Part shown: positions 46,307 to 56,213 of the stretch, in pieces
Layout of the letters: each line of letters begins with the position of its first letter
Numbering within the stretch: the first letter of the stretch is position 1
NCBI RefSeq assembly: GCF_001038485.1
Contig: NZ_LDUE01000006.1
Span: forward strand, 1 to 64,000
Length of the DNA stretch: 64,000 bases
From: Ornithinibacillus californiensis
GTDB lineage: Bacteria > Bacillota > Bacilli > Bacillales > Amphibacillaceae
Reading direction: 5' to 3'
Notes under the pieces: generated by a model
What the model saw: the letters and a program-made list of their open reading frames with translations, nothing else
Told to the model about the DNA's origin: nothing
Databases searched by the model: none
Made by a program: the position numbers and the translations under genes

Positions 46307-47467
46307 TTGTTACATTGTCCATATTGCGGCTCATTAGTTAAAGAAGAAGAAGCGTATTGTGTTAGCTGCGGTGAAGAACTTCCTAAAGACATCCATCTGC
46401 GTACTAAAACAGAAAAAAAGTTTAATAGATTATGGTTCATCCCTTTCTTAACACTTGTAATCATTTTACTTGCAGTAAATTTATTCCATAGTTTCCTACA
46501 AAGTCAATCCGTACAAGCTAAAAAATACTACGAACTAGGTGAAAAAAGTCTAGCAGTTGGAGATTACGATACCGCAAAAAAATATTTTACAAATGCTATG
46601 GATGAAAAGCCTAATTTCAAACAAGGACAAATAGCACTTGAGTTCATACAAAAGTCATTTTCTATAAAAGAACTCTTAGAAAAGGCAAATGAGGAATTAA
46701 AAAATAAAGACTTCCAAACTGCCCTATCACTAATTAACGATGCGGAAGCTTCCTTAAAAAATTTCGATGGTGCTGCTACGACTAACTTGGTGGATGATAT
46801 TGTAATTCATCGAAATAAAGTTAAAATCGAGCAGTTAAAAAGCTTACTCTCTCTTAAACCAACTGTTGACGAACTAAAAGTACTGCTTTGGGAAGCAGAT
46901 GCTATTAAAAGTAATGAGGCAACTCAAATCACTGAAAATATACGTAGCCAAATTGTTGATTTCACCTATTCAAAGGCAAGTGAAAAGCTTTCAGAAAAAC
47001 AGTTCAGTGATGCTCTGTTTATTGTAGATGATGGATTAAAATACGCACCTAATGCAGAGAAATTATTAAGTCTTAAAACAACCATTGAAAAAGAAAAGGT
47101 GTCCTTTGAGATTACACAACAGCAACGCATTCAACAGGCAATCGATACGGCTGAAGAAGAGCGGGAGATGAATGAAACTGACGCTATAGAAGTAGTCTCT
47201 GTACAACTTGAAAATGATGATCAAGGTAATTTAGTTGTGAAAGGTGAAGTCAAAAGTGTCGCAACAATCCCTATTAGTTCTGTTCTTGTAGAATACACTC
47301 TACTAACGAACGATACAGAATTTCTTTCGAATAGCGTTTATGTATATCCAGATACACTTTATCCGAATGAGAATGGAAAATTCGAATTTACTCATTATGA
47401 TATTAGTCAAGAGGTTGAATCAATTGATATTAACGTCAAGAAGATTACCTGGTATACAAATTATTAA
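46307..47467 (+). CDS. Zinc-ribbon, membrane-anchored TPR-like protein
   Basis: This 386-residue protein begins with a zinc ribbon (CPYCG and CVSCG, residues 4-22). A membrane helix (about 44-62) and a helical TPR-like region (about 70-270, KYYELGEKSLAVGDYDTAKK) follow. The beta-rich C-terminal domain (about 285-386) has DQGNLVVKGEVKSVATIPIS, like the FxLYD-type extracellular modules. The zinc ribbon is cytosolic and the rest lies outside. Layout recalls TcaA/YvbJ-type proteins. The start is TTG at 46307, after AGAGGGTG. It is 21 bases before the HtrA-type protease, so they likely function together. Confidence 0.75.
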   Translation: MLHCPYCGSLVKEEEAYCVSCGEELPKDIHLRTKTEKKFNRLWFIPFLTLVIILLAVNLFHSFLQSQSVQAKKYYELGEKSLAVGDYDTAKKYFTNAMDEKPNFKQGQIALEFIQKSFSIKELLEKANEELKNKDFQTALSLINDAEASLKNFDGAATTNLVDDIVIHRNKVKIEQLKSLLSLKPTVDELKVLLWEADAIKSNEATQITENIRSQIVDFTYSKASEKLSEKQFSDALFIVDDGLKYAPNAEKLLSLKTTIEKEKVSFEITQQQRIQQAIDTAEEEREMNETDAIEVVSVQLENDDQGNLVVKGEVKSVATIPISSVLVEYTLLTNDTEFLSNSVYVYPDTLYPNENGKFEFTHYDISQEVESIDINVKKITWYTNY

Positions 47468-47488
47468 GTAATCTCTGGAGTTGAAATT

Positions 47489-48640
47489 ATGTTACAAAAG
47501 AAAAAAAAGTTTCCAATTATCGTTTCTATAATCATTAGTGTCGTTGGTATTGCTAGCCTTCTATTTATGTACTTCAGTTGGCAGTCCGAAAATGTGTTAA
47601 TCAATAATCCTATTATTAAAAAAGTACAATCTGAATCCGAAACAGTTAATCTGAAGACAATTGTCCATGAAGCAGAAAAAAACGTAGTACAAATAGAAGC
47701 TAAGAATGAGTATCAAACATTAACTGGTTCAGGATTTCTTTACAATGAAAAAGGTGATATTATAACGAATGCTCATGTCATTCAAAATGCAGAGACAATC
47801 TATGTTAGAACTGCGAATGCAAGAGTTTATCCTGCTGCAGTCATAGGTATCGGTGACAAGACGGATATTGCAGTAATTAGAGTCCCACAGCTCGCGGGAA
47901 TGAGCGGTCTTGCTATGGATACAGATGCCCTTGCAGAAATTGGAGATGAAGTGATTGCTTTAGGAAGCCCTCATGGATTTCAAAACACCGTTACACTTGG
48001 AATAATCTCCGGTTCAGAACGAAATTTCACTGTGGATGGTTATGACTATAATAACGCCTATCAAATATCAGCACCAATTACGCATGGAAATAGTGGTGGA
48101 CCTTTAATTAACCGAAATACTGGAAAAGTTATAGGAATTAATTCTGTAGGAACAGAGGATGGTACTATCGGATTTAGTATTCCGATAATCGATGTTATAC
48201 AAGATATTGAGACATGGTCTAATGAAGCACAGAATAGTCAGTTAACCTTCACTAGCACAGAAGACTTAATGAATTCTATTGACCCTGAGGAAATTATGCA
48301 GGACGCTGAATATGTAATGGAATACTTTTTAGACAGTATTATTATCCGGGATTATGTAGCAGCTTACTCTTTGTTAGGTGATTCCCTTCAATCAACCAAT
48401 TCATACTCTAGCTTTAGAGAAGACTATATACAAGTATTAGATGTAGAATATACCCATCAATCCACATTAATTGGTGATAATAATCATGCTTCCGTACTAG
48501 TAGATATTGTACTGACAAAGAATCAACCAAACGAAGAAGAACAAATTAAAGAAAACATTCAATATAAATTCAATATTGGATATGAAAATGATCAATTAAA
48601 AATTATTGGTATTGATTATGTTAACAATACGAATGAATAA
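47489..48640 (+). CDS. Membrane-anchored trypsin-like (HtrA-type) serine protease without PDZ
   Basis: This 383-residue protein has an N-terminal membrane anchor (about 8-28) and a S1C-type protease domain (about 52-255) with a full triad: His in ITNAHVI, Asp in KTDIAVI and Ser in THGNSGGPL. There is no PDZ domain. A C-terminal domain (about 270-383) resembles an NTF2-like or secreted adaptor fold. It probably acts outside the membrane in protein quality control or as a regulated protease of the preceding TPR protein. ATG at 47489 follows CTGGAG. Confidence 0.85.
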   Translation: MLQKKKKFPIIVSIIISVVGIASLLFMYFSWQSENVLINNPIIKKVQSESETVNLKTIVHEAEKNVVQIEAKNEYQTLTGSGFLYNEKGDIITNAHVIQNAETIYVRTANARVYPAAVIGIGDKTDIAVIRVPQLAGMSGLAMDTDALAEIGDEVIALGSPHGFQNTVTLGIISGSERNFTVDGYDYNNAYQISAPITHGNSGGPLINRNTGKVIGINSVGTEDGTIGFSIPIIDVIQDIETWSNEAQNSQLTFTSTEDLMNSIDPEEIMQDAEYVMEYFLDSIIIRDYVAAYSLLGDSLQSTNSYSSFREDYIQVLDVEYTHQSTLIGDNNHASVLVDIVLTKNQPNEEEQIKENIQYKFNIGYENDQLKIIGIDYVNNTNE

Positions 48641-48647
48641 TAAGATT

Positions 48648-48690
48648 AATAAGGACAGAAGCCCAACAAATCAGAGCTTCTGTCCTTATT
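48648..48690. terminator. Bidirectional terminator between the protease and GGDEF-EAL genes
   Basis: AATAAGGACAGAAGC pairs perfectly with GCTTCTGTCCTTATT around a 13-base loop. Confidence 0.88.
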
Positions 48691-48699
48691 ATTTATAGT

Positions 48700-50649
48700 C
48701 TATGCTAAAAACTTTGTTAATTCTTTAGGTGGTAATGGCTTACTGAAAAGGTATCCTTGCATCTCGTCACATCGTTCACTTGTGAGGAAATCTAATTGTT
48801 CAATCGTTTCTACTCCTTCAGCTATGACCTTCATATTTAAAGAATGCGACATATGAATAATCGATTTAACAATAGCTTGATTTTGCTTTTGTTGTTCATT
48901 TAGGAACATCCTATCAATCTTTAACTTGGTAATCGGAAACACACTAAGATATTTAAATGATGAGTAACCTGTCCCAAAATCATCGATAGAAACAAGTACC
49001 CCTAGTTCTCTAAGTGCATACAAAGTCTCTAGAATTTCTTCCTCATTAGACATAGCCATTCTCTCTGTTATTTCTAATTCTAAATAATGAGGATCTAACC
49101 CTGTTTCATCTAATATATCGTTAACCTTTTCCACTAAATTACGTTGATGAAATTGCTTCGCTGATAAATTAACACTTACCGTAATTGGCGTGAATCCCTT
49201 ATCCTGCCACTCTTTATTTTGCCGACAAGCTTCTGATAACACCCAATCTCCAATATCAATGATAAGACCAGTCTTCTCAGCCAAAGGAATAAATTCTATC
49301 GGACTTATATACCCTCTTTCAGGATGATTCCAACGAATTAATGCCTCTAAACCAACTACCTCATTCTTCATTAGATCCTTTTGTGGTTGATAATGAAGTT
49401 CAAACTGTCCATCCTTAAGCGCCTTCCTCATTTCTGTTTCCATCGTTAACATGGTTCTGAAATTTTCAGAAATAGACGATTCAAATAAATTATAATAGTT
49501 TCGATGCTTCTCTTTAATCACATACATTGCAGAATCTGCATGTTTGATTAAGTCAGAAACACTGTTACCATTGTCAGGGTATATACTAATACCTATACTA
49601 ACTGTTGTATAAATTTCATAATCATCGATCGTGATTGGTTTCTCGAATTCAGAAATTAACTTTTCTGCTAGTTCAGTTGCATCTGCCTTTGTAGTATTCC
49701 GCTGTAGAATTAAAAACTCATCTCCGCTCATTCTAGCAATAAATGTATCCATTTGCAGGAATGACTTTAACCGGCCTGCACAAGCTTGTAATAGCTTATC
49801 CCCAAAAGAATAACCTAGCGTATCATTTATCTCTTTAAAATAATCGATATCTAGAAAGAAAACTGCAAGCTGCTCCCCCGCTTCCTCCGCCTGTACAATG
49901 GCCTCTTTTAAAACTTTATTAAAGAAATTGCGATTAGGTAAATCGGTCAATTCGTCGTAATAAGCCATATATTCGATTTTGTTTTCATTCTCTATTCTTT
50001 CGGTGATATCTTTCACACTTGCTGCACGAACTATCTTCCCATTCTTATAATAAGGGTATTCAACCATCTCAATATAGAAGCTTGTACCATCCTTACGTAC
50101 TCCCTTCAGCTCTAATACCCCGTCTATTACCTCTCGATCATCATTTTTTAATTTTTTATAACTTTTGGATTCGATTAGCTGGTCCATCGTAATATCTAAC
50201 ATTTCTTCCTTTGTATAACTAAACATCGTAGCAAAGGTCTCATCACAGTCTAATATGATTGAATTGGTATAGAGGACAATTCCTTCAGTTGAATTATTAG
50301 ATATTTGATTAAAATAGCGTTTCAACTCATCTGCCCTATTTTGTAAAGACAATTCATTTACAATTAAGCAATATAAGTCTCCTGATATCTGAAGCGACTT
50401 TACTTCTAATATCTTACCATTTCCCTTTTTCATTTCCATTAACAAGTGAGTTTGAGTTGATTCCTTTAATAAATGAAAATCAATATAATCTGCAATTGAA
50501 TTACCGCTAGTTTTATTGATATTCAAAATGGAATACGCTTCGTCGTTCCCTTCAATAATTGTCCCATTATCTTTGACAAATAAAATGGGTTCTGTAAAAA
50601 AGGACAAGAGCTGAACATTTAAAGGAAAACTAATTTGTTCGTTATGCAT
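48700..50649 (-). CDS. PAS-GGDEF-EAL cyclic-di-GMP signalling protein
   Basis: This 649-residue soluble protein has two PAS-type sensory domains (about 12-100 and 105-215, the second with SVKDITERIENE). A GGDEF domain (about 225-385) follows with DELTDLPNRNFF, LDIDYFKEIND and the active-site variant SGDEF. An EAL domain (about 400-645) has EALIRW, NLSAKQF, EITERM, IDDFGTGYSS and EGVE. The EAL catalytic residues look complete, so c-di-GMP hydrolysis is likely. The GGDEF half may be active or regulatory. No membrane segments. ATG 50649 follows GTGAGGAGA. Confidence 0.92.
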   Translation of the reverse strand: MHNEQISFPLNVQLLSFFTEPILFVKDNGTIIEGNDEAYSILNINKTSGNSIADYIDFHLLKESTQTHLLMEMKKGNGKILEVKSLQISGDLYCLIVNELSLQNRADELKRYFNQISNNSTEGIVLYTNSIILDCDETFATMFSYTKEEMLDITMDQLIESKSYKKLKNDDREVIDGVLELKGVRKDGTSFYIEMVEYPYYKNGKIVRAASVKDITERIENENKIEYMAYYDELTDLPNRNFFNKVLKEAIVQAEEAGEQLAVFFLDIDYFKEINDTLGYSFGDKLLQACAGRLKSFLQMDTFIARMSGDEFLILQRNTTKADATELAEKLISEFEKPITIDDYEIYTTVSIGISIYPDNGNSVSDLIKHADSAMYVIKEKHRNYYNLFESSISENFRTMLTMETEMRKALKDGQFELHYQPQKDLMKNEVVGLEALIRWNHPERGYISPIEFIPLAEKTGLIIDIGDWVLSEACRQNKEWQDKGFTPITVSVNLSAKQFHQRNLVEKVNDILDETGLDPHYLELEITERMAMSNEEEILETLYALRELGVLVSIDDFGTGYSSFKYLSVFPITKLKIDRMFLNEQQKQNQAIVKSIIHMSHSLNMKVIAEGVETIEQLDFLTSERCDEMQGYLFSKPLPPKELTKFLA

Positions 50650-50678
50650 AAAGAATTCTCCTCACTCGCAATCTATTT

Positions 50679-52043
50679 TTAACCGATACTAATTCGTTCC
50701 TTTGGATAATGATATTGCCCAGTTTTTTTCGTTTTCTTAAACATGAACAAAAAGGTAATAATCCCAACTCTTCCAATGAACATCAGGAGCATTAATATTA
50801 TCTTTGTTATAGTAGATAGCTCTGATGTTATGCCTAAGGATAATCCTACGGTACCAAAAGCGGAGGTCACCTCAAACATAATCTCTGTGATGGAAAAAGG
50901 CTCATAAGTAGTAATGAATAATACAGAAACAAATACCATAAATATTGCCATTAAGGTGACGGTAACGGCTTTCAGTAGGTCCTCTTCATGTACCTCTCTT
51001 CTAAAAATTCGTATACTACTTCCCCCTCTTGCATATGTAATGATAAATATAACCGCAAGTGCAAAAGTAGTCGTACGTATTCCCCCACCAGCACTACTTG
51101 GTGATGCTCCAATAAACATTAGAAATGACATCCATAAATGATTTGATTCCGAAAGCTCACTAACATCCATCGTTGAAAGCCCACCACTTCTGGTAGTTAC
51201 GGATTGGAATAAAGAATAAAAAAGTGACTCATGCCAACTTTTCCCTACAAAGTATTGGTTCATATCCAATAGATATATTACGATTGTTCCTACTACTATT
51301 AGAATTGCAAACGTTAATGTTGTAACCTTAGTAAACAAACTAAAATGCAAGAACATACGATTATGTTGACGTGAAAATAAAAAGTTCTTAACCTCTATTA
51401 AAACCGGGAATCCAATAGCACCAAAAATGATTAGCAGTATGTTAATAAACTGGATAAAGTAATCATGTCTATAAGGTATAAGGGACTCACCTGTAATATC
51501 GAACCCACCATTAGTTACAGCACTAATAGTACCAAAGAAGCCATGCAAATAAGCTTCTGATGGGGTTGAGTAGTATTTCAAGAAATATGTACCTAAAACT
51601 AAAAAGGCAATAACTTCTACAGTGATTAGAACTAGCATAATTTGTTTAATCAAACGAACCATGCCTTCAAAATTCGTCTGGTTCTGATCGGTCATAATTA
51701 ATTGACGTTCCTTTAATCCGATTTTTTTCCCTAACAGAAGCCATATAAATGTCCCAATAGCCATTACTCCCACAGCACCCAATTGTAATATGAATGCTAA
51801 TACAAATATCCCAAATGTACTGAGGGTATCAGCTATGGTTATCGTACTTAAACCTGTAACGCTTAGAGCGCTTACAGCAGTAAATACTTTATCGATAAAT
51901 TCAACCTCTACCCCATCCTGATATACTTGGGGTAAGCTCATAAGAGCAGTAGAAAAAACGGCAGCTACAAAGTAAAAAAACAATATCACCCGTACTGGTG
52001 ACAATTTATTTATCCAACGTAAAAAAGACTTTGGTAAGATCAT
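50679..52043 (-). CDS. ktrD: KtrD-type potassium transporter subunit
   Basis: This 454-residue integral membrane protein has four M1-P-M2 repeats of the Trk/Ktr/HKT family. Filter loops include TAVSALSVTGLSTI, ISAVTNGGFDITGE, SVTTRSGGLSTMD and TSAFGTVGLSLG. It forms a dimer gated by an RCK ring. In B. subtilis KtrD pairs with KtrC, encoded here at 32088-32753. ATG 52043 follows AAGGAG. It is divergent from ysfB. No c-di-AMP riboswitch is apparent in its short upstream region. Confidence 0.9.
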   Translation of the reverse strand: MILPKSFLRWINKLSPVRVILFFYFVAAVFSTALMSLPQVYQDGVEVEFIDKVFTAVSALSVTGLSTITIADTLSTFGIFVLAFILQLGAVGVMAIGTFIWLLLGKKIGLKERQLIMTDQNQTNFEGMVRLIKQIMLVLITVEVIAFLVLGTYFLKYYSTPSEAYLHGFFGTISAVTNGGFDITGESLIPYRHDYFIQFINILLIIFGAIGFPVLIEVKNFLFSRQHNRMFLHFSLFTKVTTLTFAILIVVGTIVIYLLDMNQYFVGKSWHESLFYSLFQSVTTRSGGLSTMDVSELSESNHLWMSFLMFIGASPSSAGGGIRTTTFALAVIFIITYARGGSSIRIFRREVHEEDLLKAVTVTLMAIFMVFVSVLFITTYEPFSITEIMFEVTSAFGTVGLSLGITSELSTITKIILMLLMFIGRVGIITFLFMFKKTKKTGQYHYPKERISIG

Positions 52044-52237
52044 GAGTTATATACTCCTTAGACCACCTAAACTAGGTAGGTGTTCTTTCTTCATAATTAT
52101 AGCACGATTCAAAATAATTTCCTCTATTTTCGACAATTTATCATATCCACTATACAATAGAGTGGATGATACTTGAAGAATTATAACGAAAAAATACGAA
52201 AATGGAAAGACTTGTTAAAAAGTTTGGAGGACTAATT

Positions 52238-53353
52238 ATGGAATTAACCCCTACTTTAGGTCAAAAGATTATTAACGAAACAAGAAATTTAATTCACGAA
52301 AAAATAATTATAGTTAATGATAAAGCAATAATAATAGCTAGCACCGATTCCTCAAGACTTGGAGATTTTCATGAAGGTGCCTTACAAACCATTCAAACTA
52401 AGTCCACTACTATTCTAACTGAGTCCCACCTAACTACAATGAAAGGTGTCCTGCCAGGAGTTAACTTACCAATAACCATTGAGAATAAAGTAATTGGAGT
52501 TATTGGTATTACTGGAAACCCAACCGAGATTATTCCTTTCGCCTCACTCATGAAGAAAATGACAGAAATATTAATCCGTGAAAACATCCTAGTTCAGGAA
52601 ACAGAATGGCAATCTAGAGCAAAAGAGGCCTATTTTTTCGAATGGGTTCAAATGAACGATATACCCACCCATTTTATAGATAGAGGAAAGCTTTTAGATT
52701 TTCATTTATCTTTCCCATTACGTTGCTCTATTATCGAAATTGAAGCGTTTGAACGTTCATATAAGGATAGATTAAATGAAATCCTTGATCTACTAAGCTT
52801 GAAGATAACATGTACTCCAATTCGTTGGGGTCATAATCGAATTATTTTTCTTACAGAAGAAGATACAATAGATTTAAACACTTTAACCATGCAACTTCAT
52901 TCGCTTCAATCCTATCTAGCCTCTAAATTCTGTTTAACGACAACAATTGGGATTGGAACAACTACGAACACATATGTAATTAGTGATTCCTATCAAAAAG
53001 CAACAAAAGCTCTAAAACTTGGGAAACCAGGTACAATTACTGCTTATGATGAGTTACTATTAGAGTTTTGTCTAGACGAAGTAAGCACAGATATAAGGAA
53101 GGAATTTACGGATAAAATCTTTTCTTCGTTATATAAAGAAGAAAATGTATTCCTTACATTAAGATCTTATTTAAATAACAATATGAATTTAAAACAAACA
53201 GCATCTGAACTCCATATCCATATTAATACGTTACATTATCGATTAAATCGAATTGAACAATTAACCGGGTTAAATCCAAAAAGCACTTATGCAATCACAC
53301 TATTCTACACCGCATTATACTTTTTAGATGAAAATCTAAATAATAAGAAATAA
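52238..53353 (+). CDS. ysfB: CdaR/YsfB family transcriptional regulator
   Basis: This 371-residue regulator has the sugar-diacid-recognition N-terminal domain (about 3-130, LTPTLGQKIINETRNLI and GVLPGVNLPITIENKVIGVI read in parts), a middle GGDEF-like region and a C-terminal PucR-type helix-turn-helix (about 310-365, LKQTASELHIHINTLHYRL). In Bacillus YsfB is thought to control the adjacent ysfCD glycolate oxidase genes, and the same order occurs here. The ATG at 52238 has TTGGAGGA upstream. The frame extends to 52202 without a site. Confidence 0.88.
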   Translation: MELTPTLGQKIINETRNLIHEKIIIVNDKAIIIASTDSSRLGDFHEGALQTIQTKSTTILTESHLTTMKGVLPGVNLPITIENKVIGVIGITGNPTEIIPFASLMKKMTEILIRENILVQETEWQSRAKEAYFFEWVQMNDIPTHFIDRGKLLDFHLSFPLRCSIIEIEAFERSYKDRLNEILDLLSLKITCTPIRWGHNRIIFLTEEDTIDLNTLTMQLHSLQSYLASKFCLTTTIGIGTTTNTYVISDSYQKATKALKLGKPGTITAYDELLLEFCLDEVSTDIRKEFTDKIFSSLYKEENVFLTLRSYLNNNMNLKQTASELHIHINTLHYRLNRIEQLTGLNPKSTYAITLFYTALYFLDENLNNKK

Positions 53354-53435
53354 ATTAAGATATTTTTGTAGATTAACCCATTCCACTCATTGGTCCAGTG
53401 TTTTAGAATAGAGAAAAAACCTTAGGAGAATGCCT

Positions 53436-54848
53436 ATGATACAAGAGCATATAAAAAAAGAATTACTTGAGATCGTTGGTAAGGAAAACTTTCAAGATTC
53501 AAAAACTAGTTTATTAACGTACTCCTATGATGCTACACCTGGATTTCAATCTTTGCCTGATGCAGTTGTATCTCCCAGAAATTCAGAAGAAGTTGCAAAA
53601 ATTGTAAAGCTCTGCAACGAACATAATATACCTATTGTACCAAGAGGTTCAGGCACTAATCTATGTGCTGGTACTACTCCATTACATGGTGGAATCGTAT
53701 TACTAATGAAGCATTTTAATAGAATACTAGAAATTGATGAAGAGAATTTAACAGTGCGGACGCAGCCTGGAGTAATTACTCAGACACTTATAGAAACTAT
53801 TGAGCAAAGAGGTTTATTCTATCCTCCAGACCCTAGTTCCATGAAGATATCGCAAATTGGTGGAAATATTAATGAAAATTCCGGAGGGCTCCGTGGTTTA
53901 AAATACGGTGTAACTCGTGACTATGTGATGGGATTAGAGATTGTTTTACCCAATGGTGAAATCATTCGTACTGGTGGCAAACTCGCAAAAGATGTTGCCG
54001 GTTATGATTTGACAAGATTATTTGTTGGATCAGAAGGCACCTTAGGAATCGTAACAGAAGCGACATTAAAGCTTGTTCCAAAGCCTGAAACGAAAAAGAC
54101 TATGCTAGTACTTTATCAAGATTTAGATGCAGCAGCCAGATCTGTTTCTGCAATTATAGCAAATCGTATTATTCCAGCAACTCTTGAATTTCTAGATCAA
54201 CCTACTCTAAAAGCAGTGGAAGATTTTGCACAAATAGGCTTACCGACAAATGTAAAAGCTGTACTATTAATTGAACAAGATGGCATTGAATCTGTTGTTA
54301 ACAAAGACATGGAATTAATAGCGACCATTTGTCGCGAAAATGATGCGGTTGAAGTTACTCTTGCTAAATCGAGCGAAGAAGCCGATGCATTAACAACTGC
54401 TAGGCGCTCTGCTTTATCTGCGCTATCACGATTACGACCAACAACCATTCTAGAGGACGCAACAGTACCTCGTTCTGAAATTGCCAAAATGGTTAGCGCA
54501 ATACAAGAAATCTCTGAACGGCATCAAGTAACCATTTGTACGTTTGGGCATGCGGGAGATGGGAACTTACATCCTACTTGTCTAACAGATATTCGTGATA
54601 AAGATGAAATGAAACGCGTAGAGAATGCATTTGAAGAGATTTTCCATAAAGCGATTGAATTAGGTGGAACAATTACAGGTGAGCACGGGGTCGGTGCGAT
54701 GAAATTGCCATATCTCCATCTTAAAGTCGGAGAAGCTGGCATAGACGTAATGCGAAATATAAAACAAGCTTTTGACCCGAATAACATTATGAATCCTGGA
54801 AAAGTATTTGAGGAACTAGAACGAAAAAGAGTGGTGGTTCAAAAATGA
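53436..54848 (+). CDS. glcD: Glycolate oxidase FAD subunit
   Basis: This 470-residue FAD-linked oxidase of the GlcD/VAO family has the PCMH FAD-binding domain (about 40-215, with PIVPRGSGTNLCAG, PPDPSS and GGNINENSGG). The FAD-oxidase C-terminal domain (about 215-465) ends FDPNNIMNPGKVF, with FGHAGDGNLHP and GGTITGEHGVG. It oxidises glycolate (or D-lactate) to the 2-oxoacid, passing electrons to GlcF. I chose ATG 53436, 6 bases after GGAGA. ATG 53430 overlaps. ATGA overlap with glcF. Confidence 0.9.
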   Translation: MIQEHIKKELLEIVGKENFQDSKTSLLTYSYDATPGFQSLPDAVVSPRNSEEVAKIVKLCNEHNIPIVPRGSGTNLCAGTTPLHGGIVLLMKHFNRILEIDEENLTVRTQPGVITQTLIETIEQRGLFYPPDPSSMKISQIGGNINENSGGLRGLKYGVTRDYVMGLEIVLPNGEIIRTGGKLAKDVAGYDLTRLFVGSEGTLGIVTEATLKLVPKPETKKTMLVLYQDLDAAARSVSAIIANRIIPATLEFLDQPTLKAVEDFAQIGLPTNVKAVLLIEQDGIESVVNKDMELIATICRENDAVEVTLAKSSEEADALTTARRSALSALSRLRPTTILEDATVPRSEIAKMVSAIQEISERHQVTICTFGHAGDGNLHPTCLTDIRDKDEMKRVENAFEEIFHKAIELGGTITGEHGVGAMKLPYLHLKVGEAGIDVMRNIKQAFDPNNIMNPGKVFEELERKRVVVQK

Positions 54849-56179
54849 TGAAAACAGCAGAAAAAGAAAGAATCACTCAAGAATTCCAGGAAAAGATGGA
54901 TTATGACGAGTTGCTCAATTGCATGCGCTGCGGTTTCTGTCTCCCAAGTTGTCCTACCTATATTGAGTCTGGTATGGATGAAGCTCACTCCCCTCGAGGA
55001 AGAATTGCGATGATGAAAGCAGTTGTCGATGGTGTACTAGAGCCTGACGACGATGTGAAGCGCTCTCTAGATTTATGCTTGGGTTGCAGAGCATGCGAGC
55101 CAGTATGTCCATCTGGAGTTAAGTACGGTCATTTATTAGAACAAGCAAGAGATATTATATACCAAAGTAAAAAGAAGTCTGTTCCGGAAAAAGCCGCTCG
55201 AAAAGTAGTGTTTCAAGATCTATTCCCTCACCAAAACCGGATGGTTGCAGCGACCAGTTTGCTAGGATTTTACCAGCGATCAGGACTACAGAAAATAGCT
55301 CGAAAAAGTGGCATTATGAACTTTTTTCCAGAAACGTTACGTACTATGGAAAAAATTCTTCCATCAGTACCTAAGAAGAAGGAATTAAGAAACAGACCAC
55401 ACTACTTACCAGCACTTATTAACCAAAAGAAAAAGGTTGCCTTCTTCTCAGGATGTTTAATGGATACTGTCTTTATGAAAACTAATGATGCATCAATGAA
55501 GCTTTTACAATATGCTGGATGCGAAATTGTTATTCCAGAAACACAAAATTGTTGTGGCGCCTTGCATGGTCATAGCGGTGAACGTGAAAAGGCAAAAGAA
55601 ATGGCAAAAAACAATATCGAAGCTTTTGAATTAGCTGAAGTAGATTATATTATTACGAATGCAGGCGGTTGTGGAGCGTTTCTAGTTGATTATGGTTATT
55701 TATTAAAGGATGAACCAGAATGGGCAGAACGTGCTGCAAAGTTCTCAGTAAAAATAAAAGATATAACAAGTATTCTAGTAGAATTAGACTTCCATAAAGA
55801 GGAGCTACATTTAGAGAATCAAGTAGTTACTTATCAAGATTCCTGTCACTTAAAAAATGGTCAAAAAACATTTATGGAACCTAGAAAATTATTACAATCC
55901 ATTCAAGGTGTTACCTATGTAGAAATGTATGATGCAAGTAGATGCTGTGGCTCTGCGGGGATATACAACATTGTTGAATCAGAGATGTCTATGCAAATTC
56001 TAGATTATAAGATGCAACAAACAATAAAAACAGATGCAAAAACAATCGTGACAGCTAATCCTGGTTGTCTCCTACAAATGAAACTTGGAATAGAACGTGA
56101 AGGTTTATCGAATTCAGTAAGAGCTGTTCATATTGTTGACTTTCTGTTAGAAGCATATGAAAATAAAGCAATAAATTAG
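54845..56179 (+). CDS. glcF: Glycolate oxidase iron-sulfur subunit
   Basis: This 444-residue protein has two 4Fe-4S clusters (CMRCGFCLPSCPTY about residue 27, and CLGCRACEPVCPSG about residue 78). Two cysteine-rich CCG domains follow, with FSGCLMDTVF, NCCGALHGH, QDSCHLKNGQ and SRCCGSAGIYN. It accepts electrons from GlcD and passes them to quinone. The start ATG at 54845 overlaps the glcD stop as ATGA, so translation is coupled. A second ATG at 54848 is an alternative start. Matches YsfD. Confidence 0.92.
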   Translation: MMKTAEKERITQEFQEKMDYDELLNCMRCGFCLPSCPTYIESGMDEAHSPRGRIAMMKAVVDGVLEPDDDVKRSLDLCLGCRACEPVCPSGVKYGHLLEQARDIIYQSKKKSVPEKAARKVVFQDLFPHQNRMVAATSLLGFYQRSGLQKIARKSGIMNFFPETLRTMEKILPSVPKKKELRNRPHYLPALINQKKKVAFFSGCLMDTVFMKTNDASMKLLQYAGCEIVIPETQNCCGALHGHSGEREKAKEMAKNNIEAFELAEVDYIITNAGGCGAFLVDYGYLLKDEPEWAERAAKFSVKIKDITSILVELDFHKEELHLENQVVTYQDSCHLKNGQKTFMEPRKLLQSIQGVTYVEMYDASRCCGSAGIYNIVESEMSMQILDYKMQQTIKTDAKTIVTANPGCLLQMKLGIEREGLSNSVRAVHIVDFLLEAYENKAIN

Positions 56180-56184
56180 ATCTG

Positions 56185-56211
56185 AGGCTAGGCTAATACA
56201 ATGTCTAGCCT
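56185..56211. terminator. Terminator between glcF and ywpF
   Basis: AGGCTAG pairs with CTAGCCT around a 13-base loop, followed by TTCTATA. It is short, and shared by the converging genes. Confidence 0.6.
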
Positions 56212-56213
56212 TT

